The translations under genes and the position numbers were made by a program. This document shows positions 11,995-23,978 of a DNA stretch of 64,000 nt, in pieces; within the stretch, counting starts at the first letter, position 1, and each line of letters begins with the position of its first letter. This DNA comes from Davidsoniella eucalypti. Taxonomy: Eukaryota > Ascomycota > Sordariomycetes > Microascales > Ceratocystidaceae. The stretch spans positions 248,001 to 312,000 of the forward strand of contig RMBW01000042.1 in NCBI GenBank assembly GCA_004009845.1, in the 5' to 3' direction. The notes beneath the pieces are model-generated. The model searched no databases and was not told the origin of the DNA. It saw nothing but the letters and a program-made list of their open reading frames with translations.

Positions 11995-12345
11995 CATTAA
12001 CCTTTCTACAGTAATGTTCCGTTCGCTACCTTAGATAACTGCCTGCCGATTCCTTAATAACCGATTGTCCAAAGCTGTTCTCCTGTCGTGCACGCAATTG
12101 CTTCTGTTGATATGTTGAAGAAACCATGTTGTCAAAATCGTATTGTTGCTGATCCATCTCCGTCCACCTTCCCTTATTTCCTGTTCCCTGATTTCCCCTG
12201 TCGCCTCAAGTCTGTTAGGGTTAGATGTGCTTACGTCTTCGATCATCATCTCCCTTTCACTTAGGGTTTTCTTTTGACTTAACCTTGATTGTGACAAAGT
12301 CTTACCTGGGGCCGTTACTGGTTGCGTCCTCTTGTGAAGCCATCT
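11995..12345 (-). pseudogene. Coding-like remnant upstream of the NLR gene
   Basis: On the minus strand, MASQEDATSNGP (from about 12342) is followed by a GTAAG donor-like site. About 150 bp further on, one frame reads GRWTEMDQQQYDFDNM, then KQLRARQENSF, GQSVIKES and AGSYLR, which has the composition of a real protein. A competing frame across 12031-12459 is also open. The candidate introns joining the pieces (46 and 23 nt) are too short for normal splicing, so I read this as a decayed or partial gene, not a confident CDS. No family is recognised. Confidence 0.25.
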
Positions 12346-12809
12346 TGTATTACTGGCGCATTGGTACGTGTAGGTATGGATACAGAATATAGGTACCTGT
12401 ATAGAATGATGGATGCACGTTATTGTGGAAAGGTTAGTGTTAACAACGTTGTCGAACATTAGTTATGTCTTGTTATGCATTGTTCCTTATGTCGAAAGAA
12501 TTCTACAAGTAATATTTGTGCCCAACCTTGCAAATTGGGCGAACAGTACGATTAAGGCGCCTCATCAAGATTAGGCCGAAAAGCCTAACTGATTACTTTA
12601 AATCTTGGGGAAATCCAGGTGGTGCCTAATACACATATTACATATGTATCCTTGCTGTGCTATTTGCATTTTCCCTTCATTTGATAGTTTATACATACAT
12701 CTTCTTTGCCATATCATAACTCTTTGCCTCACCCTTTGCTCATTCTGTACCCCTCCAACAATAATAGCCAGTCTGTGAGGCAATAGCCTTGCTTGTAGCA
12801 GCTTTCACT

Positions 12810-15800
12810 ATGTCTTCTCTACTGTGTCCAGGAAAGGACACGTATGAAATTGGCTGGATATGTGCCTTGTCTCTGGAATTAGCCGCAGCAAATCTGATCC
12901 TTGATGAAAAGTTTGGGAATCCCCAAAACCAACAATTTGAAAGTTCGAACTTCTACACTTATGGACGTATTGGAGAGCACAATGTGGTCTTAACTTGCTT
13001 AGCATCTTGTGGTCAAACCCGGGCGGCCGCAGCTGCTTGCGGCATGGCACAGGACTTCCCTACATCTCTAAGGTTCATACTCATGGTGGGAATCGGCGCT
13101 GGAATTCCATCCTTGACTCATGATATTCGACTCGGCGATGTGGTGGTTGGTCAACCCTCAGGTATATATGGCGGCGTTGTTCAATACGATGTTGGCAAAC
13201 TGCTTCAGGGAAGACCATTTGTACGACAAGGCCAGCTAAACGCCCCTCCAAACATCTTGATGTCAGCACTAAACACCTTGAAAGCCAAAATGGACATTGA
13301 TGGCCCTCGTTTTCCAGAATATATTGATCAGGCACTATCATATAGTGCAAGGGTTAGGAGGAAATTCAAAAAGCCAGTCGCCCATAGTGATCGACTATTT
13401 CTTCCAGAGCATATCCATCAGCCAGATGCTTCTACTTGCGACTCTTGTCCTAAAGAGTGGGAAGTACCCAGACCAACACCCGAGGATGAAGATCCCAAGG
13501 TGCATTTCGGGACCGTCGTATCTGGAAACTCTGTGATCCGAGATGCAATTCGTCGTGACCAATTGCAGCAGGAAATTGGAGCTATCTGTGTTGAAATGGA
13601 GGCTGCTGGTATAACACAGCAGTTCCCATGCCTTGTTATCCGTGGCATTTCGGATTATGCGGACAGCCATAAACACGATGACTGGCATCACTACGCTGCT
13701 CTTTCTGCCTCAGCCTATGCCAAAGAGCTCCTGCACTTCATACATAGTCCTAATATCCACAAAATGACGCCCGCCTTGGAAGCTATCGGTATGTTAAAAT
13801 GAAGTCCTATGTAACCACCCAACATTGACTGGATGCAACTAACATTTGCGTCAATTCTTCTATAGCAACGCTAAATACGAGCATTACCGAAAATGTTGAT
13901 CGAATCGTCAACCAAAACAAAGCCTTTCACAGCCGAAATACCGACACGGAACAGGAACACGAGCTATCGCAATGCCATCAAATCTTTAAAGTCATTTCCT
14001 ACCGGGGACATAAGGATATCAACCCCGAAGCTGTGGATGGGACTTGTGTTTGGGTTCTCGAGAATCCCAAGTTTACTACTTGGCTCAACAGTACGAGCAA
14101 CGACCTTCTTTGGATCTCCGCTGATCCAGGGTGTGGCAAGTCAGTTTTGAGCAGATTTCTCATCGACAAACAATTGGCTGAATACTTTTTGCAAGCTCCA
14201 TCTTCATCTGATTCTTTGCCTTCAATTTGCTATTTTTTCTTCAAAGACAATGAACAACAAAATAGTCTTGCCACTGCTCTTTGCGCTATTGTGCACCAGC
14301 TTTTCTGTAACCAACCGAATTTACGAAAACACGCCTTAACTCCCTGGAGAGAGGATGGACTTAAACTTCAGAATGAAGTAGTTAGACTCTGGCAGATCCT
14401 ACTTGCAGCTGTTGATGATGAAAGTTTCAAAAACACATTCATTGTTATAGATGCTTTAGACGAGTGCGAACACGAAGCTCAATCTAAGTTGATAGCTTTA
14501 GCCACCAAGTGGTTCAGGAAGACCAAAGATCAGACAAGATCATCCTGGCTGAAGATATTGATCACTAGTCGTCCTTATTGGGATATACATGACAATTTCA
14601 ACCCCACTACCAACGCCTTTCCTCAAATCAAGCTTCCCATGGATGAAGAGGATGACCGAATCCAGGCCGAGATCAACCTTTTCGCTCTATCCCGAATTAG
14701 AGAGCTCAACATAGCAACAACCCATCGCACCAAGATTGAAGAAAAGCTCCTCTGTATGAAAAACCGCACATATCTGTGGCTCAGTCTCGTAATAGCACAA
14801 ATCAAGTTGATGTCAAAAGGACTCGAGTTCCAGCATGATCAAATTGATCTAGTTCCCACCACCGTCAATGATGCCTACAGAGGCATCCTACAGAGAATTG
14901 AACCTACCAATCTGCAACAATCTATTCTTATTCTTCAAATCGTTGTTGGTGCCCGGCGTCCACTGACAGTTTCTGAGATGAGAGTTGCGATGCATGTGAA
15001 GCTACAAGATCCTGCTTCCATTCAAGATGCTACCGCTCACCGCGATTACGTTGAGGAGAGGCTTCGTGACTTATCTGGCCTTTTTGTTTACATCAAGGAG
15101 TCTATAGTCTATCTGATACACCAAACAGCCAAGGAGTTTTTATTGGAATCGACTATTCAGCTGCATGGGATATCTATCTCCTGCTGTCCAACTGAAACCG
15201 AGGAAGTCTTGTCTCATATCTGCTGCAAATACATCTCTCTACCGGATGTACAGCAAGTATTACTATCTTTGGCAGATACACAAGATACGACCCAGGATCT
15301 AGCCTTCTTCAACTATACCAGAGACAATTGGTGTAGCCACGTTTGTGGGATTCCCAGCAAATCCACCATGCGGGGTAAATATGCGAGACTTTTGATTGAG
15401 AACATTGTCCACATTGATTATCAGTATCCTGATGGCCAGACTGCTCTCATTCGTTGCTGCTCAGGAGGTCATCTTGACATTGTCAAACTATTGGTTGAGA
15501 ATGGAGCTGATGCCAATCTCAGGGGTTATTATGGCAAGACTGCTCTCATTCGTTCCTGCTCAGAAGGGCATCTCGACATTGTCAAGCTCTTGGTTGGGAA
15601 TAGAGCTGATGTCAATCTCAAGGATTTTTATGGCTGGACTGCTCTCATTTATTCCTGCTTAGGAGGTCATCTTGATATTGTCAAACTCTTGGTTGAGAAT
15701 GGAGCTGATATCAATCTCACAGGTTCTTATGGCCAGACTGCTCTCATTCGTTCCTGCTCACGAGGTCATCTTGATATTGTCAAGCTCTTGGTTGATAATG

Positions 15801-17266
15801 GAGTTGATATCAATCTCACGGATTCTAATGGCCAGACTGCTCTCATTCGTTCCTGCTCACGAGGTCATCTTGATATTGTCAAGCTATTGGTTGAGAATGG
15901 AGCTGATGTCAATCTCACGGATTCTGATGGCAAGACTGCTCTCATTCGTTCCTGCTCAGAAGGGCATCTCGACATTGTCAAACTATTGGTTGAGAATGGA
16001 GCTGATGTCAATCTCACGGATTCTTATGGCTGGACTGCTCTCATTTATTCCTGCTTAGGAGGTCATCTTGATATTGCCAAGCTCTTGGTTGATAATGGAG
16101 CTGATGTCAATCTCACGGATTCTTATGGCAAGACTGCTCTCATTCGTTCCTGCTCACGAGGTCATCTTGATATTGTCAAGCTCTTGGTTGATAATGGAGT
16201 TGATATCAATCTCACGGATTCTAATGGCCAGACTGCTCTCATTCGTTCCTGCTCACGAGGTCATCTTGATATTGTCAAGCTCTTGGTTGGGAATAGAGCT
16301 GATGTCAATCTCACGGATTCTTATGGCTGGACTGCTCTCATTTATTCCTGCTTAGGAGGTCATCTTGATATTGTCAAGCTCTTGGTTGAGAATGGAACTG
16401 ATATCAATCTCACGGATTCTTATGGCTGGACTGCTCTCATTCGTTCCTGCTCAGGAGGTCATCTCGACATCGTCAAACTATTGGTTGATAATGGAGCTGA
16501 TGTCAATCTCACGGATTCTTATGGCAAGACTGCTCTCACTCAGTCTTGCTTAGAAGGTCATCTCGACATGGCCGATTTCTTGGTTAATAACAGAGCTGAT
16601 GTCAATCTCGTGGGTTCTCGTGGCAAGACTGCTCTCACTCAGTCTTGCTCAGAAGGGCATCTCGATATTGTCAAGCTCTTGGTTGAGAATGGAGCTGATG
16701 TCAATCTCACGGATTCTTATGGCAAGACTGCTCTCATTTATTCCTGCCCAGGAGGTCATCTCGACATTGTCAAACTATTGGTTGATAATGGAGCTGATGT
16801 CAATCTCATGGACTCTGATGGCTGGACTGCTCTCATTTATTCCTGCTCAGGAGGTCATCTCGACATTGCCAAGCTCTTGGTTGAGAATGGGGCTGATGTC
16901 AATCTTAAGGATTCTTATGGCTGGACTGCTCTCATTCGTTCCTGCTCAGGAGGTCATCTCGACATCGTCAAACTATTGGTTGATAATGGAGCTGATGTCA
17001 ATCTCACGGATTATGGTGGCAAGACTGCTCTCACTCAGTCTTGCTTAGAAGGTCATCTCGACATTGTCAAACTATTGGTTGATAATGGAGCTGATGTCAA
17101 TCTCGTGGGTTCTGATGGCCGGACTGCCTTAGAATGCTCTTACGACAAAGGCCACATTGATGCTGCAAGGTTCTTAATTGAGAAAGGAGCTAATATCAAG
17201 CACGAGGATTATAATGTTCTGGCTTTTCCAGTTGACACTTATGATTCTCCCAGCATCGACTTCTAA
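12810..17266 (+). CDS. NLR-like STAND protein: nucleoside-phosphorylase-like domain, NACHT, 18 ankyrin repeats (1459 aa)
   Basis: Two exons, 12810-13788 and 13866-17266, with a 77-bp GTATGT..TATAG intron, give 1459 residues. Residues ~10-315 resemble the purine nucleoside phosphorylase/UDP-phosphorylase-like domain of fungal NLRs (YEIGWICAL, GIGAGIPS, VEMEAAG, IRGISDYAD). The NACHT region follows: YRGHKDINPEAVDGT, Walker A DPGCGKS (413-419) and Walker B FIVIDALDE (518-526). Residues 848-1441 are 18 consecutive 33-residue ankyrin repeats, 17 nearly identical. In this family the NACHT is an ATP-driven oligomerisation switch, the repeats sense a ligand, and the N-terminal domain signals; roles in allorecognition or immunity are known for some members. 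What this one senses is inferred only by analogy. The chosen ATG (12810) is the first in frame. No stop interrupts the array. Confidence 0.95.
15428..17209 (+). repeat. Array of 18 x 99-bp ankyrin-coding repeats
   Basis: Eighteen in-frame 99-bp units inside the NLR gene, 1782 bp in total. Seventeen share a core of G-x-T-A-L, S-C, G-H-L-D-I, K-L-L-V, D and N-L at both protein and DNA level. Differences concentrate at a few positions: the residue before G, the residue before T-A-L, the two residues after A-L, the two before G-H-L, and the residues around N-G-A-D. Unit 18 (DGRTALECSYDKGH) is degenerate and caps the array. Such homogeneity implies recent duplication or gene conversion. Confidence 0.95.
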
Positions 17267-19419
17267 GACTTCCGATCCATGCTTGGCCATATATCATCGT
17301 AACGCTCGAGACCCTCCTCCATACATGTCCCGACTGTACTGTACATAGACTGGAACGACTAGAATCCCGAGTAGCTTAGTCGCAATCAGCAACCTCCTCT
17401 TAGATAGTTCGGAAACTTGATTCGTAAGGGCTTAAGTTGACTCACTCTAAATGTCAAATTGTTTTCTTTTTTAGCTGTGTATTATTTCTTTCTTCATCAT
17501 TTCTTGTGTTCATCTTCTTTTCATTTCATACCCAGCATTCGAGCTCCACAGTCATGGTCTTATGTATGTAGGTTACGCTGGATAGAGAATGCTCTTGGCT
17601 TTTGATACTGGCTGGTTGCTTCTATACGAAACACACTATCGTTATGTTTAGACCGTACATGATAAATACAAGTACAATAACGATATCCTCTCTCTTTTTT
17701 CTTTTCTCTTTTTTCAAGTGAGAATCATGGTGAAATGATTAAGTGAAATCTTTGTGGCGCAGACGGAGACTTTTTTTGTGTTTCCTTTGCCGATTGTTAC
17801 TGGGACAGATGTCACATTATGGTGAAAAAATCAGCGTCAACAAAGTCATCCTTGGGACATTGTCCTTTAACAAAGAATGACTGATATACAGGGCCTTGAT
17901 TGTGGACAGCCACTTAGTCACGTTTTATAGGACATATAGACCGCTACAGTACATAGTTTATTACTGTGATGAACTTGATGTACTTCTACAAGCACCAACT
18001 ATGTGTAATGTCGTTATATTCAATGAAGGCTAGGCGGCTGGTTAATGTCTTGGCATTAGCTGATCCCCAGTACCTGGAAACACATTATCTCCGCTTGGCC
18101 AGGATGTTTAGTCCCAACTTACTTGCTTTTCAGCTTTCTACGAGACATGGATGTATAGAAGGTAGTTAGAATGAAATCGAACTAAGTACATATCTTTCTA
18201 GCTAGTTATAACTAGCGTTTTTGGCGTCTAATACCGATACATAGAGAATTCGAGAAGAGCACCTCTGGAAAAGAATTAACTATTCATAGCTAGCTATCTG
18301 TATTACAAAATGTAAACCATTGTGAACTGTGACTAAGCCCACTCAAGATGCGGAATTTAATAGACGGAGAGTAGTATCAAAGTAGCCTAGCGACCTGGCT
18401 TGAGATTGATCGTTTTGTTGATTGATAATGTACTGAAAACGGAAAAAAGCCTGGGTTTGAGAACTCTATTGAACAATGCATTGTTTCTGGAATCTTCTTT
18501 TCATTATAAACTGACACAACATTACGATCTTTGTGATGGATATAGTTATATATATAGATGGTATATATGTACATACAGCGAATATGGTGCTGGAATTTCT
18601 TATATTATATGATATGACCCTCTTTGCTGCCTGTCCGTAAGCTGTAGGGTGAGAAGCGCCCGAATATAGAGCACTGGTTAACGATTATGGGCTGCGCACC
18701 AAGAATGGAACATATTTACATACGACTTTTGGCCCAACCTGCTCCGAGCCTGGACAAATCAAATCAGGACTGACAGACCAAGATCACATTTACAACTATT
18801 ACCGCCACTTGCAATATCAACTGCAAAATCGGGCTTTTGGCAGCTGCTTGGGTAAGCTTTGCAGTGGGCTTTCCGATACCCGTGGAAGCTCTTTTATTTT
18901 TATTTTCAGATATCTTACACTACTCTTAACCTGTATCGTCCTTGAACATCGAGTTGTTTTCTTTTCGTTTTGCGCATTTAGCCGCAACACCATACGCTTT
19001 TTAGCTATTTTATTTTTTGATACCCAATCCGCAGAGTTTTAGACACTATCTCGAGAAACATCGCCGCCGTGATTTCCACTCCCCGATCTCGTTTCAACTA
19101 CTAAATAGTCCGGGTGTAATTGTAGCCAAACTATTTCGTCTGTGACTTTGCATTCTTAAAGTGCAGATTTTAGGCTATCGAAGACTGCAAAACTGCTGTG
19201 AATAGGCCATAAAACAGCATTTGCCTATCGCGAGTCAGTGCGAACGCGAAGCCAGAAAAAAATCCCTTGAAGTGGGGTGATCCGTCGTCCGTAATAGTAT
19301 CCGGCAACTCCACTCCGGGCCTTTATTGTTTTGATTCCCGACCCCAGAGATTATTGTTGATTGGCCCAGTCCAGAGGGTGCAGAAACCCGGACACGGACA
19401 CTCTTTTGGGTCCTGCATC
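17267..19419. other. Intergenic, 2.2 kb
   Basis: No gene is supported. T-rich tracts (around 17690-17720) follow the NLR stop and may hold its 3' end. A pyrimidine-rich stretch at about 18880-19020 lies upstream of the next gene and may belong to its promoter. Confidence 0.6.
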
Positions 19420-21150
19420 ATGAAATCATGGACGCAGTTGGCGCTCTGCACTGTCCTTGTGCATGCCGCCGAGATCCGTCATCGTGACGGGCTACACCGC
19501 CTTCCCAAAGCTACCGCGACAGTCTCGGCGACCGCGCCGACGTCTCTGCCCACCGATCCGGCCTTGTTGCGGCGGGCTCAGGTCACTCAGTCAAAGTGCC
19601 AAGCAGGGCACAGTCTGTGCCCATCGTCGCTGAACGGCGGTTGCTGTGCTGAGGGTTATGCCTGTGGATCGGACTCTTGTACCGCAACAACAAGCGGACC
19701 CTCAAAGTGTCAGGGAACAACCAGCGCCTATGCGTGCCCTCAGGCTAATGGCGGTAAGTGCTGCTCCATAGTTATATATTTGCGACCATCCAACACCCCG
19801 GAATTTACTCGATGTAGATCGTCGCTAACCTCTTTCGTTTCTCATCTATAAGGCGGCTGTTGCTCCCAAGGCTGGATTTGCTGGAAGGCGGGTTCCTGCA
19901 TCCCACCACTCGGTGCTACCACGACGAGAACATGCTTCACGAACTCCTTCCTATGTCCTGCGAGCTATGCCTTTCGATGTTGCCCCAATGGCTCCGGCTG
20001 TGCGACAGACTCTTGCGTAACGACAGGCGCCATGACGATTACTTCGGATTATACCACAACACTATCGGGTGGCGATATAACTATAGTTGAAGAGACTGTT
20101 GTTAGTACTCGTTCGGCCGGTGTGGGCTTCACTCTATCTTCTGCAGTAGAGACGTCGGCTACGGCACAAGTCGTCTTGAAAGCCGAGGCGAACACGACGG
20201 TCATCGACGACCCTTCATCCAACGATACTCTCAGCACTGGTGCCATCATTGGCATCTCTATCGGAAGTCTGGTCGTCGTCCTACTTATCTTGCTTGGTAT
20301 CTGTGTTGGCCGTGGCTTCAACGATGTCCAGTCAACCATCCACCGGGTAGCTAGACGTAGAGATAATCTCGACACATATGCCCACAAGACGGATAAAGCC
20401 CGGACATCGAAGCGTTATACCACAGACTCTGTAAACGGACATCCTATATCATCGCCAGTTACAACTCCGAATACCAATTTCCATCGACATACTCAAAGTG
20501 CTGACACGGCGGTTGGGCCACGGATATCGCATACTCATACATCATCACAAGAAGATGGTAGTCGTTTCCATCGCCCGAGTATAATTTCAGGAGCGCGGAG
20601 TTCTTACAACGCTGTGCCAACTGATATACCCGAACGGACAGCTGCTCTAGGGCCAGGCGAAATGGGACCGGCACAGCAAGGCTCGCAGATACTAATCGAT
20701 CGCCGACCTTCTGTGCGCTGGTGGTCTCGCACCTATGCCAGTCCCCCAAGGCCGTCGCCTTTACAGCCACTACATCAAAGGCAATTTAGCAGTGATTCAC
20801 TCATGGGATCACCGCCTACCGATCATTTTATCTCACCAGACGTGATAAATCACTCGCAATTCATAGATCCCATGCAGCAAATGGATCATCGGGGCGGCAT
20901 CCACGACGTGAATTTTCTCAGCTCCCCGCTAAATCCTACAGGGAATCCGCCGGGTTTAGAGCCGCCAAACCGTGTAGTACACGAAGTCTGGGAACCCCCC
21001 ATTTCACGTGGTACTATCGGTACTGCGACGGACGATGGCCAACAGACCGACATCAACTATGTTGTAGGCCACTATGGGCCTAAAAATAGTGTTGCTGGAC
21101 AGACAGCAGCACATCTAGGAGAATATCATCGCATAGACCGCGAGGGATGA
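19420..21150 (+). CDS. Secretory membrane protein with three six-cysteine modules and one transmembrane segment (543 aa)
   Basis: Exons 19420-19753 and 19853-21150 (99-bp GTAAGT..AAG intron) encode 543 residues. A signal peptide covers ~1-17. Three cysteine modules follow, each C-x6/8-C-x7-CC-x5-C-x4/5-C: C60 to C87, C97 to C127, C139 to C166. A Thr/Ser-rich stalk leads to one membrane helix at ~242-264 (AIIGISIGSLVVVLLILLG), then basic residues and a 280-residue Ser/Pro-rich cytoplasmic tail. This architecture suggests a cell-surface protein with extracellular disulphide-rich modules facing the wall, comparable in layout (not sequence) to fungal wall-stress sensors; ligand and role are unknown. 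The intron splits module two. Frames upstream of 19420 continue open, but the ATG at 19420 gives the signal peptide. Confidence 0.85.
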
Positions 21151-22063
21151 TCTATGCAGAGTATAATAACTATTGCTAAATATCAAACTGTGCTATATAA
21201 CATGGAATCAATAAATATACCCGAGAACGAAAAGAGCGTTCTACATATACCCTTTTTTTTCGCCAACACTTCACAAACCATGTTGATTTTAGATTATTCT
21301 TTGTATCAAGGACATCACAAATTGTCCAACTATGTACTATCAATCGATACACTGCTGGATCTTGCTATTGCGTAAGTTGAAGTATTCATGATATTAGAGG
21401 ACTTAATCATCCATCCCCCCTTAGAAGTACTTATACTTTTGACGAAGAATCGTTCCCGTCTACAGGGATGGAGATTTGTAGTACAACTCTTTGTCTAACT
21501 ATTCAAGCGTTGTAGGGTAAGAGAAAGGGTGCAACTAGTTTTAACTCTATTGCTTATTCCAAGAATATGGGGAAATATCGTCAATAATCAAAAGTTGGCT
21601 AATGATAATTTCCTTGACTATTGAAGTATGTAAACTAGAATCAGAAGGGCCGTTAGTTCTCACATAAGAGCTTGAGTCTATACAAACATTGGGCTGTTAG
21701 AGTCACTAAGCTACTCAACCATGTATACATGTGCCTTAGATAGAGCAGGCTGTCAATATCCCATTGAAATTTGTGAACTCAAGTCAACAACGGTTCATTA
21801 GAAGATATGCTTTGTATGTTCACTTAGTTACCATCCCCGTTGAAATTCTGTAGAGCTTTATTCACACTCTAGTTCAAACCACATTCATAGATCCAATTCA
21901 TTCGATAATCACATACAAAGGAGTCAAGTGAGAATGCTTACTGGGATAACGATATATGGAATTAAAATGAATAGAAACCCACGGCTAATACAAACCAAGG
22001 AGAAAAAGATATATAACCACTAAAATAAAAGTCAAACAGAAACACATAATTTGGAAAATATCA
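21151..22063. other. Intergenic, convergent 3' flanks
   Basis: AT-rich spacer between the membrane-protein gene (+) and the decayed gene (-). I see no coding potential beyond very short frames. Confidence 0.6.
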
Positions 22064-23104
22064 TCAGAATTTTGTCTCTTGGATATCGGTTACCGTATAG
22101 CCAATACTATCACTGAGGGACAGCGACACGGAGCCAATATCCGGCACCTGAAAAGACACTGGTGGTAGAGCCAGTAGTTGCTGAGAGCCCGTAAGACCCT
22201 GGACAGCGTGTCCAGTGACATATAGTCTCAACAAGGTCTGGGCAACTACACCCTTAGTAGAGATCTTGAAATCTCCATTATGCCGCTTTCCAGCCCGGTA
22301 GCTGAAGCCAATGGCCCCAGACACATCACATGATGAGCACTTGAGGCCCAAATCCAGATGGGAATCACTGTACGTGATCCCACTGCTGTGCTGGAAGTCA
22401 AAGAACATATACTTTGACTTCCAAGGCGTGGTATCATCTACCAACGCCGCGACCAAGTCGACCATCAGAGGATCAGTGACATTGGAAGTCATCTGCGGTG
22501 TCAGTCATGACATTCCAATCCTCGAGATCATTGATTGTGTTGTGTGTGGCATCCAACACTATCATGGTATTTCCTCGGGCAGTGATGCCCGAGACACCGA
22601 ACCATCCATGGTTCTGTGAGTCAACAGAACCAATTGGCGTCATCGCCATGACGCTGCCCTGGGAGGCGAAAGCCAAGGCAGATGCCCACACATCCAGAGC
22701 GGTGGTGACAGCATCGATGGTTGTGAACTCAATGGCGAGTTCATTAGCTCCATCGAAGCTGATGGCAAGTAGGTGCTCAGAAACCTGATCAAGGTTAATG
22801 AGCGGCGTACCGGAGTACGCTAAAAGAGACGCTATGGAGTCTTCGGACCCGTAAGCAAATACGTCCGCGGAGTGGACATTGAAAGCGTTCTTGCCAGTAC
22901 GGTCATGTAAAGACACGTGCGGCATGGCATGTACATGAGCTCCTTCCTAATTACGGACCCGTTGGCTGACGGAATGGCTAATCCAGACGAGAACAACCAA
23001 GACGAGAAGTCGAAAGCCTCCTCGGTGAGCACAGACTCCACGGTATGTACCGGGAGAACATTAGCAGTGGAAGCTTTACCCACAGACCACTAGACAGAAG
23101 TCAT
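22064..23104 (-). pseudogene. Decayed fungal secreted-protein gene (DUF7029/DUF7223-like)
   Basis: Minus-strand text is clearly protein-like: VLPVHTVESVLTEEAFDF, then VSLHDRTGKNAFNVHSADVF, GWFGVSGITARGNTM, and TPWKSKYMFFDFQHSSGI. I recall similar phrases in long secreted fungal proteins of the DUF7029/DUF7223 type; this is not checked. Lesions: the only nearby ATG (23104) meets TAG at 23090-23092 four codons later. Around 22920-22935 the frame shifts, explained by 5 extra bases in a catg-repeated stretch. Near 22480-22492 it shifts again, with DTAD continuing as MTSNVTDP in another frame. The end (IQETKF) appears shorter than the family. Introns at the two shifts would be under 25 nt, so decay is more likely than splicing. 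A functional but odd gene remains possible. Confidence 0.6.
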
Positions 23105-23978
23105 AGGTTGCAGACCCGCTACCTAGGAGGATGATGATAAGAAAATGTGAATGGAAGCCAATGATGATAAATAGTGAGGATCATAGAAGGGAGTGATGAT
23201 AGATGGTAGGAGAGAATTTAGGTACACTTACTCGTAACACTACTATATGAGTAGTATTGAAGATATATATTGTTACATAGTAGGTGGTATTAGCTGACTG
23301 AGTTAAAAGATGTTGTTGATGGAGATGTTAGAGGGAAAAAAGAAACCTTCTGGATAGTGGGCGTGGCCACCATTTTATACCAAAAACATTGTATGAGCTC
23401 GGGAAAGTCCTGAAACTTGAAATCTTAATGACAAAGCAAGTTGTATCTGGAAATATCCTAAACAACATAGTGTTGTTGTTGCATCAGGAAGACCAATAAT
23501 GCTGTTTCTAGCTGTTTTTTTAACTAGCTGTCGTTGTAAGTAGAAGTTGCTACATCCAATACAAAACAAATAAACAAACAATGGCTTTCTAGAACTTGTA
23601 TGAGTACTTGCACGGTGGAGAAATATCGTTACTAATAACTGGCCATTGAATGCATTGCGATATGTAGATCCTAAATCTAACCCTAAGGACGCTTCACATT
23701 TGATCATTTCTAAGACTTCAATGGATTACATGACACTAGAAATGTTAACATCATTCACTGTTTTCTTACTTTACTAGATCTGTCCTTGCAGTTTTCAAGA
23801 TTTTTTTTCCCATTATCAATGATCAATAGGACCGTACTAGTCTTCCAGCAGGGTATAAAGAAATGTATATAAACAAAAGGTATCACGAAAATAATAGAAA
23901 AAATAAAGAAATTCAGTAGCACAAATATCAATAGCCAACTTAGCTCTGGTAGATATTTTTTGGACCAAAGTGTAGAAT
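23105..23978. other. Intergenic
   Basis: No supported gene. AT-rich, with several short minus-strand frames that lack domains. Confidence 0.6.

Noticed and set aside
15396..17048. Several long open frames overlapping the ankyrin array in another frame, with repeated ARLLSFVPA-type text
   Set aside because: They are periodic shadows of the 99-bp repeats; the ankyrin frame is open throughout and recognisable, the others are broken.
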